Shown here: in pieces, positions 43,873 to 51,609 of the stretch | Position numbering within the stretch: the first letter of the stretch is position 1 | Layout of the letters: each line of letters opens with the position of its first letter | Assembly (NCBI RefSeq): GCF_005222755.1 | Contig: NZ_STGD01000008.1 | Span: forward strand, 1 to 64,000 | DNA from: Roseomonas sp. HF4 | GTDB lineage: Bacteria; Pseudomonadota; Alphaproteobacteria; Acetobacterales; Acetobacteraceae | Reading direction: 5' to 3' | DNA: 64,000 nucleotides | Notes under the pieces: generated by a model | Database searches by the model: none | Told to the model about the DNA's origin: nothing | Seen by the model: the letters and a program-made list of their open reading frames with translations, nothing else | Program-made: the position numbers and the translations under genes

Positions 43873-43986
43873 TCGGTCGTTCGGGCGTGCTGTCGCCGAC
43901 CGGATCTCCCACCCGGCATCCGTCACGTATAGCTTTGCTGGATGGCCGGTTGCGGGAGCGGACCGGAGCCGTGGAGGGCGGAGGCG

Positions 43987-45828
43987 ATGACGACCGCGCA
44001 GGCCCTGCTGCTCGCGATCCTCGGGGGCGCCATCCTGCTGTTCCTCTGGGGCCGGTGGCGGCACGACATGGTCGCGGTCGGGGCGCTGCTCGCCTGCGTC
44101 TTCGCGGGGCTGGTGCCGGCCGAGGCCGCCTTCGCGGGCTTCGGGCATCCGGCGGTGGTCTCGGTCGCGGCCGTGCTGATCCTCTCGAGCGGCCTGCAAT
44201 CCTCGGGCGCCGTCGAGGCACTGGCGCGCGCCGTCCTGCCCGGGCAGGGCGCGCGGCTCGGCCGCGGCTGGCCGGCGGCGGCGATGCTGGCGCTGCTGGC
44301 CGCGGTCCTCTCGGCCTTCATGAACAATGTCGGCGCGCTGGCGCTGCTCATGCCGCTCGCGATCCGGCTCGCGGCACGCGACGGGCTGCCGCCGGGGCAG
44401 GTGCTGATGCCGCTCGCCTTCGGCTCGATCCTCGGCGGCATGACGACGCTGATCGGAACGCCGCCCAACCTGATCGTCTCGGGCTTCCGCGCCGCCGAGC
44501 GCGGCGAGGGCTTCGCGATGTTCGACTTCGCGCCGGTCGGGCTGGCGGTGGCAGCGGCGGGCCTGCTGTTCGTCGCGGCCTTCGCGCGCTTCCTGGTGCC
44601 CGCCCGGCGCGCCAGCGCGGCCGAGGCCTTCGACACCGGCGCCTACCTGACCGAGGCGCGGATCGGGGAGGACAGCAAGGCCGTCGGCCTGATGCTGCGC
44701 GAGGTCGAGGAGAAGCTGGCGGCCGCCGAGGCGCAGGTGGTCGGCCTGGTCCGCAACGAACAGCGCATCCCGGCGCCAAGCCCGTGGCGGCACGTCCAGG
44801 CCGGCGACATCCTCGTCATCGAGGCCGAGCCCTCGGCGCTGGCGACCGCGCTCACCTCCCTCGGCCTCACGCTCGAGGAGGAGGTCGCGCCCGAGCCGGA
44901 GGGCGACGAGGCGAAGGGCAAGGGCAAGGAGGAGGCGAAGCACAAGGCGGGCGCCCGGGCGCTGCGCTCGGATGAGGTCGCGCTGGTCGAGCTTGCCGTG
45001 CTGCCGGACGCCGAGATCGTCGGGCGTTCGGCGCAGGCGCTCAGGTTGCGGACGCGGTTCGGGATCAACCTGCTGGCTATCTCGCGGCCCGGCCGGCACG
45101 CCATGTCGCGGCTGCGCAGCACGCGGGTCCGCGCCGGCGACGTGCTGCTCATGCAGGGCACGCCCGAGGCGATCGCGGATTTCGCCTCGGTCTTCGGCTG
45201 CGTGCCGCTGGCCGAGCGCCCGCTCGTGATCCCCGACCGGCGGCGCGCGGTGGTCGCGGCGGGGATCATGGCGGGCGCGGTCGGCGCCGCGGCCACGGGG
45301 CTGGTGCCGGCCGCGATCGCCTTTGTGGCCGGCGCGCTGGCGGCGATGGCGCTCCGCGTGGTGCCCGTCCGGCGCGCCTATGCGGCGGTGGACTGGCCGG
45401 TGATCGTGCTGCTCGGCGCGCTGATCCCGGTGGCGGACGCCATGGCGACGACCGGGGCAGCCGACCTCGTGGCGCGCGGCCTGCTCGGCCTGGCGGGGAA
45501 TGGCGGCGTGCTGGTCGCGCTCGGGCTCGTGCTGGTCGTGACGATGACGCTGTCGGACTTCATGAACAACGCTGCGACGGCCGCCGTGATGTGCCCGATC
45601 GCGCTGCGCACCGCGGCCGAGGCGGGCGGCGCGCCGGACGCCTTCCTGATGGCGGTGGCGGTCGGCTCCTCCTGCGCCTTCCTGACGCCGATCGGGCACC
45701 AGAACAACACGCTGATCCTCGGCCCCGGCGGCTTCCGCTTCGGGGATTACTGGCGGATGGGCCTGCCGCTCGAGGTCATCGTCGTGGCGGTTTCCGTGCC
45801 GCTGCTGATGCTTGTCTGGGCGGGCTGA
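43987..45828 (+). CDS. SLC13 family permease with TrkA-C domains
   Basis: A 613-residue membrane protein with about 11-12 helices in two halves. Each half carries the S-x-x-x-N-N motif of the DASS/ArsB-like fold (S-A-F-M-N-N-V and S-D-F-M-N-N-A) and a P-P-N/T-P-I-G turn. The central soluble part (~220-420) has two TrkA-C-like segments (R-H-V-Q-A-G-D-I-L-V-I and V-R-A-G-D-V-L-L-M-Q-G) with a Lys/Glu-rich insert around residue 310. Substrates of this subgroup may be sulphate or dicarboxylates. The ATG at 43987 follows GGAGGCG. The stop overlaps the first base of the hairpin repeat at 45828. Confidence 0.88.
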   Translation: MTTAQALLLAILGGAILLFLWGRWRHDMVAVGALLACVFAGLVPAEAAFAGFGHPAVVSVAAVLILSSGLQSSGAVEALARAVLPGQGARLGRGWPAAAMLALLAAVLSAFMNNVGALALLMPLAIRLAARDGLPPGQVLMPLAFGSILGGMTTLIGTPPNLIVSGFRAAERGEGFAMFDFAPVGLAVAAAGLLFVAAFARFLVPARRASAAEAFDTGAYLTEARIGEDSKAVGLMLREVEEKLAAAEAQVVGLVRNEQRIPAPSPWRHVQAGDILVIEAEPSALATALTSLGLTLEEEVAPEPEGDEAKGKGKEEAKHKAGARALRSDEVALVELAVLPDAEIVGRSAQALRLRTRFGINLLAISRPGRHAMSRLRSTRVRAGDVLLMQGTPEAIADFASVFGCVPLAERPLVIPDRRRAVVAAGIMAGAVGAAATGLVPAAIAFVAGALAAMALRVVPVRRAYAAVDWPVIVLLGALIPVADAMATTGAADLVARGLLGLAGNGGVLVALGLVLVVTMTLSDFMNNAATAAVMCPIALRTAAEAGGAPDAFLMAVAVGSSCAFLTPIGHQNNTLILGPGGFRFGDYWRMGLPLEVIVVAVSVPLLMLVWAG

Positions 45829-45970
45829 GAGACCGCTTGAGAGCGCCGGCACCGGCCCGCACACCCACCCTGCCACCCATCCAGGATGCTTTCGTCGGCT
45901 GGCCGGGTCGGGGTGCGGGCCGGTGCCGGACATCGGAATGCACCCGAAGGCGCATTCTCAAACGGTCTCT
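45828..45970. repeat. Dispersed palindromic repeat (GCATTCTCAAACGG family), copy 1
   Basis: The outer arms AGAGACCGCTTGAGAGCG (45828-45845) and CGCATTCTCAAACGGTCTCT (45951-45970) pair with few mismatches. Inside them GCCGGCACCGGCCCGCAC (45846-45863) pairs with GTGCGGGCCGGTGCCGG (45913-45929). The right half (a GCGGGCCGGTGCCG block, then GAATGC...CCGAA...GGCGCATTCTCAAACGG) recurs at 50600-50653. It lies between the convergent SLC13 and MscS genes, where it could also terminate both transcripts. Confidence 0.65.
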
Positions 45971-45978
45971 GGGCTCGC

Positions 45979-47409
45979 TCAGCGGATCCCGAAGAAGGCC
46001 TTCACGCGGGCCAGGATGTCGTCGCGCGTCGGCGCGGCGTGGCTCGGCTGGTCGGAGATGCGCGGGCCGGCGAGGTTGCGTGCCTGGCGCTCGGCCATGA
46101 TGGCGGTCAGCCCCTCGGCAAGAACCGGGCGGGCCTGCAGCAGCGGGTCGAGTTCCCCCTTGGCGAGTTCCAGCACCACCGCCCCGGTCGCGGCCGCGAC
46201 GGTCGCCATGCGCGGCTGGCCGGTCAGCAGCGACATCTCCCCGAAGACGGAACCTGGATAGAGGCGGTCCACCACCGCCTCGACCCCGTCGGGCCGCTCG
46301 ATCCGCACCTCGAGCACGCCTTCGGCCAGGACATAGAGGGACTGGCCCTCGTCCCCCTGGCGCACGACCACCTCCCCGGCGCGGAGGTCGCGCGGGGCCA
46401 TCGCCGCGGCCAGCGCCGCGCGTTCCGGCGCGGTGAAGGGGCGCAGCAGGTCCAGGCTCTCGACCAGGGCGCGATGGGGCTCGGAGGCGCGCTCCGCCGC
46501 GGCGCGCTGCAGGCGCACCTCCCGGCCCGGCGCCGCGGGGGCGAGGCCCGCGCGCAGCAGCGCGCGCTGCACGGCGCCGGCCACCTGGTCGCGCCAGGGA
46601 TTCTCGGCGCCGAAATCCGGCACGTGGAACCGCACCGCATAGGTCGCGACGCCGTTCGCGAGGTCGGCCAGCAGCACGTCGGGGGCGAAGCCGCGCTGGT
46701 CGCGCCCGGCCTCCATCGCGGCGGCGAGCAGGATGCGCCGCGCGCGGTCGGCCGGCACGGCGGCATCGAGCGCGACGGGCAGCGACGTGCGGTACCGCCC
46801 GCCCTCCCCCGATCCATAGACCGCGATGCGGTGGCCCGCGATCAGGCTGTTCGGCACCACGAGTGTCACGCCGTCCCGCGTCACGAGTCGCGTCGAGCGC
46901 CAGGAGATGCCGGTCACGCGCCCGGCGCAGCCCTCGGTCGCCTCGATCCAGTCGCCGATCGCATAGGGCGATTCCATGCCGAGCGCGATGCCGGAGAAGA
47001 TGTCGCCGAAGATGTTGCGCAGCGCGAAGCCGAGCACCGCGATGACGACCGAGGAGGTCGCGATCAGCCCCGTGGCCGGCAGTTCGAAGACCACCTGCAT
47101 CACCACCAGCGTGGCGGCGACATAGAGCGCGGTGCCGACGAGGTCGCTCAGCAGTTTCGGATGCCTCGCGAGCAGCAGAGCCGCCGCGCGCACGCCGGCC
47201 CAGGCGAGCAGGAACCAGAAGGCCGCGCCGGCCAGCAGGCGCGGCGTGCCGTCCGCCGGCAGCACCTGGTGCAGCAGCAGCGACGCCAGCGCGAGCGCGC
47301 CGGGCAGGACAAGCCGGCGGAACGGGATGCGGTTCAGCGTTTCCCCCTTCAGGGCACGGGACGGGCCCGGTTGCGGAGGATGCTGCTGCCGACGGCGATG
47401 CCGCCGCAA
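45979..47409 (-). CDS. MscS-type mechanosensitive channel with a cyclic-nucleotide-binding domain
   Basis: A 476-residue membrane protein. Four hydrophobic segments precede the MscS pore and beta-domain: V-V-I-A-V-L-G-F-A-L-R-N-I-F-G-D-I-F-S-G-I, I-G-D-W-I-E and R-S-T-R-L-V-T-R-D-G-V-T-L-V-V-P-N-S. From about residue 325 a Crp/Fnr-type cNMP domain follows (L-R-P-F-T-A-P-E-R, V-V-R-Q-G-D-E-G-Q-S-L-Y-V-L, P-G-S-V-F-G-E-M-S-L-L-T-G-Q-P-R-M-A-T). Such channels may be gated by cAMP. The N-terminal ~24 residues are unconserved, so a later, possibly non-ATG start near AAGGGGGAAACG is possible. Confidence 0.88.
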   Translation of the reverse strand: MRRHRRRQQHPPQPGPSRALKGETLNRIPFRRLVLPGALALASLLLHQVLPADGTPRLLAGAAFWFLLAWAGVRAAALLLARHPKLLSDLVGTALYVAATLVVMQVVFELPATGLIATSSVVIAVLGFALRNIFGDIFSGIALGMESPYAIGDWIEATEGCAGRVTGISWRSTRLVTRDGVTLVVPNSLIAGHRIAVYGSGEGGRYRTSLPVALDAAVPADRARRILLAAAMEAGRDQRGFAPDVLLADLANGVATYAVRFHVPDFGAENPWRDQVAGAVQRALLRAGLAPAAPGREVRLQRAAAERASEPHRALVESLDLLRPFTAPERAALAAAMAPRDLRAGEVVVRQGDEGQSLYVLAEGVLEVRIERPDGVEAVVDRLYPGSVFGEMSLLTGQPRMATVAAATGAVVLELAKGELDPLLQARPVLAEGLTAIMAERQARNLAGPRISDQPSHAAPTRDDILARVKAFFGIR

Positions 47410-47483
47410 GGGCCGATCGGGCCGGCCCCTCGACGGGCCCGGCGTTTCGCGCCATCCCTGCCGGGTCGCAACGAGGTGCCCCG

Positions 47484-48365
47484 ATGACCGTGCCCAATCC
47501 GCGCATCCCCTTTCGCCTCGAGGGCGACGAGGCGCCGCTGCCGCCCTTCCGCGGCAAGCGCGTGATCGTGAACGTCGCCGTCAACGTGGAATACTGGCCC
47601 TTCGACCAGCCCATGCCGCGCGCCATCCTGCCGCCGCCGCACGGCATCCGCGCGGTGCCGGACGTGCCCAACTTCACCTGGGTGGAATACGGGCTGCGCG
47701 TCGGCATGAAGCGGCTGCTCGACCTCTGCGCGGGCCTCGGCATCCGGGCCTCGAACCTGTCCAACGCCCAGATCTGCACGCACTACCCGCGCCTCGCGGA
47801 AGCCATGCTGAAGGCCGATTGGGACTTCGTGGGTCACGGGCTCTACCAGAAGGCGCTGGCGACGGTGGAGGAGGACGAGGCCTGGGTGCGGGACAGCCTT
47901 TCCATCATGCGCGGATTCTCGGGCCAGCCGGTGCGCGCCTGGCTCGGCCCGGGACTGTCGGAGAAGGCCGACACGCCCGAGGTGCTGAAGCGGCACGGCA
48001 TCGAATACCTGCACGACTGGCTGCTGGACGACGAGCCCGTGTGGATGACGACGGCGGCGGGGCCGATGGTCTCCCTGCCCTACACGGTCGAGCTGAACGA
48101 CGTGCCGGTCTATGTCGTCGCGAATCACGATTCGGCGGCGCTGGCGGACCGCATCCGCGACAGCTTGGCCTTCTACGCGCGCACCGGCTTCGACCGCACG
48201 CGCGTCATGACCATCGCGCTGCACCCCCATGTGATCGGCGTGGCGCATCGCATGGAGAGCTTCGCGGCGGTGATGGCGGACCTCGCGCGGCATGAGGAGG
48301 TGGCCTTCGCGACGTCCTCGGAGATCGGGGCGTGGTTCGCGGGGATCAGGCCGGCGCCGGGGTGA
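47484..48365 (+). CDS. Polysaccharide deacetylase family protein (PuuE-like)
   Basis: A 293-residue NodB-fold hydrolase. V-I-V-N-V-A-V-N-V-E-Y-W replaces the usual T-F-D-D catalytic strand, as in PuuE/allantoinase-type members. A-S-N-L-S-N-A-Q-I-C, D-F-V-G-H-G-L-Y-Q-K and L-H-P-H-V-I-G-V-A-H-R follow, the latter supplying His ligands. The reaction could be amide hydrolysis of allantoin-like or N-acyl substrates. The ATG at 47484 lies after GAGGTGCCCCG. It faces aroKB across a repeat-filled 307-bp gap. Confidence 0.85.
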   Translation: MTVPNPRIPFRLEGDEAPLPPFRGKRVIVNVAVNVEYWPFDQPMPRAILPPPHGIRAVPDVPNFTWVEYGLRVGMKRLLDLCAGLGIRASNLSNAQICTHYPRLAEAMLKADWDFVGHGLYQKALATVEEDEAWVRDSLSIMRGFSGQPVRAWLGPGLSEKADTPEVLKRHGIEYLHDWLLDDEPVWMTTAAGPMVSLPYTVELNDVPVYVVANHDSAALADRIRDSLAFYARTGFDRTRVMTIALHPHVIGVAHRMESFAAVMADLARHEEVAFATSSEIGAWFAGIRPAPG

Positions 48366-48374
48366 TGGCGCGAC

Positions 48375-48424
48375 GGGAGGGGCGCCGCCCCTCCCCGACA
48401 AGGGCCGAAGGCTCTTTGGGAACC
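48375..48424. repeat. Two-hairpin dispersed repeat, copy 1
   Basis: The first hairpin GGGAGGGGC-GCC-GCCCCTCCC (48375-48395) is perfect. The second, CAAGGGCC-GAAG-GCTCTTTG (48399-48418), has a mismatch and is followed by GGAACC. The same two-hairpin arrangement with altered but pairing stems occurs at 52571-52628 and 60482-60536, and inverted at 60631-60679. It starts 10 bp after the deacetylase stop. Confidence 0.65.
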
Positions 48425-48556
48425 ATCCCCCGGTGCCCGCCGCCCCCGAGGCGGCGCCAAGTATCAAGGAAGGGAGGGGGACCGGGGGAGGTTCTCCTCC
48501 CCCCACCTTCCCGACGACGCCCCACATACCTGACGCACGAAGGTTTCACCCTCGTG

Positions 48557-48631
48557 CCCCTCAGACGCCGGGCGGGCCGCATCCGCGGCCCTTGGCTTCG
48601 CCGGACGACCGGCGGGCCGCATCCGCGGCCC
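48557..48631. repeat. ATCC-loop hairpin repeat, two tandem units
   Basis: CCTCAGACGCCGGGCG leads into GGGCCGC-ATCC-GCGGCCC (48574-48591) and then TTGGCTT. The hairpin with its ggc prefix is repeated exactly 40 bp later (48614-48631). A related copy with a different but still pairing stem around the same ATCC loop lies at 56452-56490. The remaining 307-bp gap between the deacetylase gene and aroKB contains this element, the two-hairpin repeat at 48375 and no gene. Confidence 0.6.
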
Positions 48632-48672
48632 CGGCCCTTCGGGCCGAAAGTCGGAACTTCGTGCGCTTGGTA

Positions 48673-50376
48673 TCAGGAAGCGCCTTCGTCCCGCAGCAGC
48701 GTGGCCACCGCATCGGCGGGGACGTCGCTGCTCGTGAAGCAATCCCCCGCGCCGCGCATCAGCACGAAGCGCATCGTCCCGTCGCGGTTCTTCTTGTCCT
48801 TCGCCATGCGGCCCATCAGCGCATCGACCGCGAAGCGCCGCGGCAGGTCGGCGATGCGCGCGGGCAGGCCGCAGGCGCGCAGGTGTTCCATCACGCGCGA
48901 CGGCCATTCCTGGCTGCAGTGGCCGAGCCTGGCGGACATGGCGGCGGCGAGACCGAGCCCGACCGCGATCGCCTCCCCATGCAGCACCGATCCGTCGAAG
49001 CGCGCCTCGGCCTCCAGCGCATGGCCGAAGGTGTGGCCGAGGTTGAGCAGCGCGCGGCCGCCCTCGGCGCTTTCCTCCCGCTCATCGGCCGCGACCACGG
49101 CGGCCTTCAGGCGGCAGGATTCGACCACCGCATGGGTCAGCGCGGCGGTGTCGCCGGCCACGACGGCGGTGCCGTGGCGTTCGCACCAGTCCCACAACGC
49201 GCCTTGCAGCAGCCCGTGCTTCGCGACTTCCGCGTAGCCGGCGCGCAACTCCCGCGCGGGGAGCGTCGCCAGCGTGTCGGTATCCGCCAGCACGATGCGC
49301 GGCTGGTGGAAGGCGCCGGCCAGGTTCTTGCCGGCGCGGAGGTTCACGCCCGTCTTGCCGCCGACGCTGGAATCGACCTGCGCCAGCAGGGTCGTCGGCA
49401 CCTGCACGAAGGGCAGGCCGCGCAGCGCCACCGCCGCGGCGAAGCCCGCGAGGTCGCCGACCACGCCGCCGCCCAGCGCCACCACCGCCGTCCGCCGGTC
49501 CACGCCGGCGGAGAGCATGGCCTCAAGGACCTCCTGCAGCCGGCCGAAATCCTTCGACGCCTCCCCCGGCGGCACGGCGATCTCGGCCAGCACGGCGATC
49601 CCCGCCGCCTCCAGCCCCGCCCGCAGCGCCGGCAGGTGCAGCGGCCCGACCGCGGCATCGGTCACGACCACGACGCGCCGCGCGGGCAGCACCGGCGCGA
49701 TCAGCCCGCCCGCGCGCGCGCGCAGCCCGGGGCCGACCAGCACCTCGTAGGACCGCTCGCCGAGGCCGACGGCCAGGCGTTCCGGCCGCACGGCGGCATC
49801 CAGCGCGTCCTGCACCTTGCCGGTCGTCGCATCGAGGCTCTCGTCGCTGCAGGACACGGTCACGTCGGCCTCGGCATAGAAGGGGTGGCGCGCGGCCATC
49901 AGGCGCGTCAGCACCTCGGCCGGGTCGGCGTTCAGGAACATCGGCCGGTGTTCGCGCCCCGCGACGCGGCGCAGCAGCGTCGGCAGCGAACAGCGCAACC
50001 AGAGCGTCTGCGCGCCCGAGGCCTTGATGGCCGCGCGCGTCGCGCCGTCGGCGAAAGCGCCGCCGCCGGTGGCCAGCACCAGCGGCAGGCCGGCCAGCAG
50101 GCGGGTGATGACGCGGCGCTCGCCGGCGCGGAAATGCGGCTCCCCGTAGCGGGCGAAGATCTCGGTGATCGGCATGCCGGCGGCGCGCTCGATCTCGGCG
50201 TCGGCGTCGCGAAAGGGCAGTCCGAGGCGCGCGGCGAGGCGCCGGCCGATCGCGGTCTTGCCCGCGCCCGGCATGCCGACCAGCACGACGCTGCGCGCCG
50301 CCGCCAGGGGCGGAGCGTCCTCTGGGGGGTGCAGATCCTCTGCGTCGGGAAGGTCGAAGGCGGAGTTGCGCGACAC
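48673..50376 (-). CDS. aroKB: Fused shikimate kinase / 3-dehydroquinate synthase
   Basis: A 567-residue bifunctional enzyme for two steps of the shikimate pathway. Residues ~25-195 are shikimate kinase: P-loop G-M-P-G-A-G-K-T-A-I-G, D-A-D-x-E-I-E and A-T-G-G-G-A-F. Residues ~200-567 are 3-dehydroquinate synthase: V-A-L-G-G-G-V-V-G-D-L-A-G-F-A-A-A, VPTTLLAQVDSSVGGKTGVN, and metal-ligand segments R-A-G-Y-A-E-V-A-K-H-G and L-L-N-L-G-H-T-F-G-H-A-L-E. No stop lies between the halves. The GTG start at 50376 is preferred; a GTG at 50394 is possible. It diverges from the 49-codon ORF and xerD. Confidence 0.93.
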   Translation of the reverse strand: MSRNSAFDLPDAEDLHPPEDAPPLAAARSVVLVGMPGAGKTAIGRRLAARLGLPFRDADAEIERAAGMPITEIFARYGEPHFRAGERRVITRLLAGLPLVLATGGGAFADGATRAAIKASGAQTLWLRCSLPTLLRRVAGREHRPMFLNADPAEVLTRLMAARHPFYAEADVTVSCSDESLDATTGKVQDALDAAVRPERLAVGLGERSYEVLVGPGLRARAGGLIAPVLPARRVVVVTDAAVGPLHLPALRAGLEAAGIAVLAEIAVPPGEASKDFGRLQEVLEAMLSAGVDRRTAVVALGGGVVGDLAGFAAAVALRGLPFVQVPTTLLAQVDSSVGGKTGVNLRAGKNLAGAFHQPRIVLADTDTLATLPARELRAGYAEVAKHGLLQGALWDWCERHGTAVVAGDTAALTHAVVESCRLKAAVVAADEREESAEGGRALLNLGHTFGHALEAEARFDGSVLHGEAIAVGLGLAAAMSARLGHCSQEWPSRVMEHLRACGLPARIADLPRRFAVDALMGRMAKDKKNRDGTMRFVLMRGAGDCFTSSDVPADAVATLLRDEGAS

Positions 50377-50429
50377 GGTGCCGGAGGCTAGCACAGATCG
50401 GACGCTAGGTGAGGGAGCCGCCGCCGAGC

Positions 50430-50579
50430 ATGCGCCGCAGCCCGATCGTGCCGATACTTCTGGTCGTCCTCGGCGTCGTCGCCCTGGGCCTGCTTGCGAT
50501 CGGCGCCTTCCCGCCTGCCGTGCAGCCGCAGGCCGTCGAGCGCACCCTCTCCAACGAGCGATTCTCGAGCGGCCGCTGA
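50430..50579 (+). CDS. 49-residue single-pass membrane peptide upstream of xerD
   Basis: ATG 50430 to TGA 50579 encodes M-R-R-S-P-I-V-P, a hydrophobic helix (about residues 6-28), then FPPAVQPQAVERTLSNERFS. Codon third positions are GC-rich and a GAGGGA sequence lies 12 bp upstream. Similar short proteins (one helix, F-P-P-x-V-Q-P-x-x-V-E-R-T-L) are known to me from related Acetobacteraceae next to xerD, so I think it is real, though its function is unknown. The start lies 53 bp from the divergent aroKB start. Confidence 0.65.
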   Translation: MRRSPIVPILLVVLGVVALGLLAIGAFPPAVQPQAVERTLSNERFSSGR

Positions 50580-50582
50580 GAA

Positions 50583-50654
50583 GCCGTTTGAGAATGCAGG
50601 GAGCGGGCCGGTGCCGCGCTGCTGAATGCGCCGAACGGCGCATTCTCAAACGGC
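50583..50654. repeat. Dispersed palindromic repeat (GCATTCTCAAACGG family), copy 2
   Basis: GCCGTTTGAGAATGC (50583-50597) and GCATTCTCAAACGGC (50640-50654) are perfect 15-bp arms. An inner GAATGCGCCG-AA-CGGCGCATTC hairpin (50623-50644) competes for the right arm, so two alternative structures are possible. The GCGGGCCGGTGCCG block between them matches the copy at 45828-45970. It starts 3 bp after the small ORF and ends 16 bp before xerD. Confidence 0.7.
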
Positions 50655-50670
50655 CGCCGGGGCCGCGCGC

Positions 50671-51597
50671 ATGACCTCCCGCCATGTCGAGGCCTTCCTC
50701 GAGATGCTGGCCGCCGAGCGCGGCGCGGCGCGCAACACGCTGGCCGCCTACGGCGCGGACCTCTCCGATTTCGCGGCCTTCGCCGCCGCGCAGGGCGTCG
50801 CCGCCCATGCCGCCGATGCGGGGCTGCTGCGGGACTGGCTGGCAGGGCTCGCGGCGGCCGGATTCGCGGCGCGGACCCAGGCGCGCCGGCTCTCCGCCAT
50901 CCGCCAGTTCCATCGCTTCCTGGCAGCCGAGGGCATCCGCCCCGACGATCCGACCGAGCTGCTCGACAGCCCGCGACTGCCCGCGAGCCTGCCGCGCGCG
51001 CTGACCGAGGAGGAGGTCGAGCGCCTGATCGCGGCCGCCGCCGGCCTGCCCGGCAAGCGCGGCGCGGTGGCGGCGGCGGCGGTCGAGTTGCTGTATTGCT
51101 CGGGGCTGCGCGCCAGCGAGCTCGTGGCCCTGCCGGCCGGCGCGCTCAGGCCGGGGGAGGAGCTGATCGCCGTGCGCGGCAAGGGGGGCAAGGAGCGGCT
51201 GGTGCCGGTCTCGGCCCGGGCCCGGGCGCTGGCGCTGGCGGCCCGCGACGCGGCGGCCGAGGGCAAGGGCGCGCGGGCGGCGCGCTGGCTGTTCCCCTCC
51301 CGCGCCGCGGCGGGGCACCTGACCCGGCAGTCCCTGGCGCTGCTGCTGAAGGAGGCGGCGCTGGCCGCGGGCCTCGACCCCGCGCGGGTCAGCCCGCACG
51401 TGCTGCGGCATTCCTTCGCGTCCCACCTGCTGGCGCGGGGCGCGGATCTGCGGAGCCTGCAGGTGCTGCTGGGCCATGCGGACATCGCCACGACCCAGAT
51501 CTACACGAAGGTCCTGGAGGCCCGGCTGAAGGCGCTGGTGGAGGCGCACCACCCGCTGGCCACCGGGGGGGTCGCGCGCGGCCCGGATTTCGGCTAA
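50671..51597 (+). CDS. xerD: Site-specific tyrosine recombinase XerD
   Basis: A 308-residue recombinase that resolves chromosome dimers at dif. It has an N-terminal SAM-like DNA-binding domain (V-E-A-F-L-E-M-L-A-A-E-R-G-A-A-R-N-T-L) and a catalytic domain with Arg147 (S-G-L-R-A-S-E), Lys171 (R-G-K-G-G-K), H243-x-x-R246 (H-V-L-R-H-S-F-A), His269 (L-G-H-A) and Tyr278 (Q-I-Y-T-K). ATG 50671 is chosen because the frame upstream lies in the repeat. It is adjacent to accA and divergent from aroKB, a conserved alphaproteobacterial layout. Confidence 0.93.
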   Translation: MTSRHVEAFLEMLAAERGAARNTLAAYGADLSDFAAFAAAQGVAAHAADAGLLRDWLAGLAAAGFAARTQARRLSAIRQFHRFLAAEGIRPDDPTELLDSPRLPASLPRALTEEEVERLIAAAAGLPGKRGAVAAAAVELLYCSGLRASELVALPAGALRPGEELIAVRGKGGKERLVPVSARARALALAARDAAAEGKGARAARWLFPSRAAAGHLTRQSLALLLKEAALAAGLDPARVSPHVLRHSFASHLLARGADLRSLQVLLGHADIATTQIYTKVLEARLKALVEAHHPLATGGVARGPDFG

Positions 51598-51609
51598 CCC
51601 CCCGGCCCC

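Noticed and set aside
43222..45933. A 903-codon minus-strand frame opposite DUF2155 and the SLC13 permease
   Set aside because: The translation is His/Arg/Gln-rich nonsense antisense to two supported genes.
48557..48631. A CRISPR-like array from the 40-bp spaced GC-rich repeats
   Set aside because: There are only two hairpin units, no comparable spacers, no cas genes, and a third related copy lies 8 kb away in another gap.
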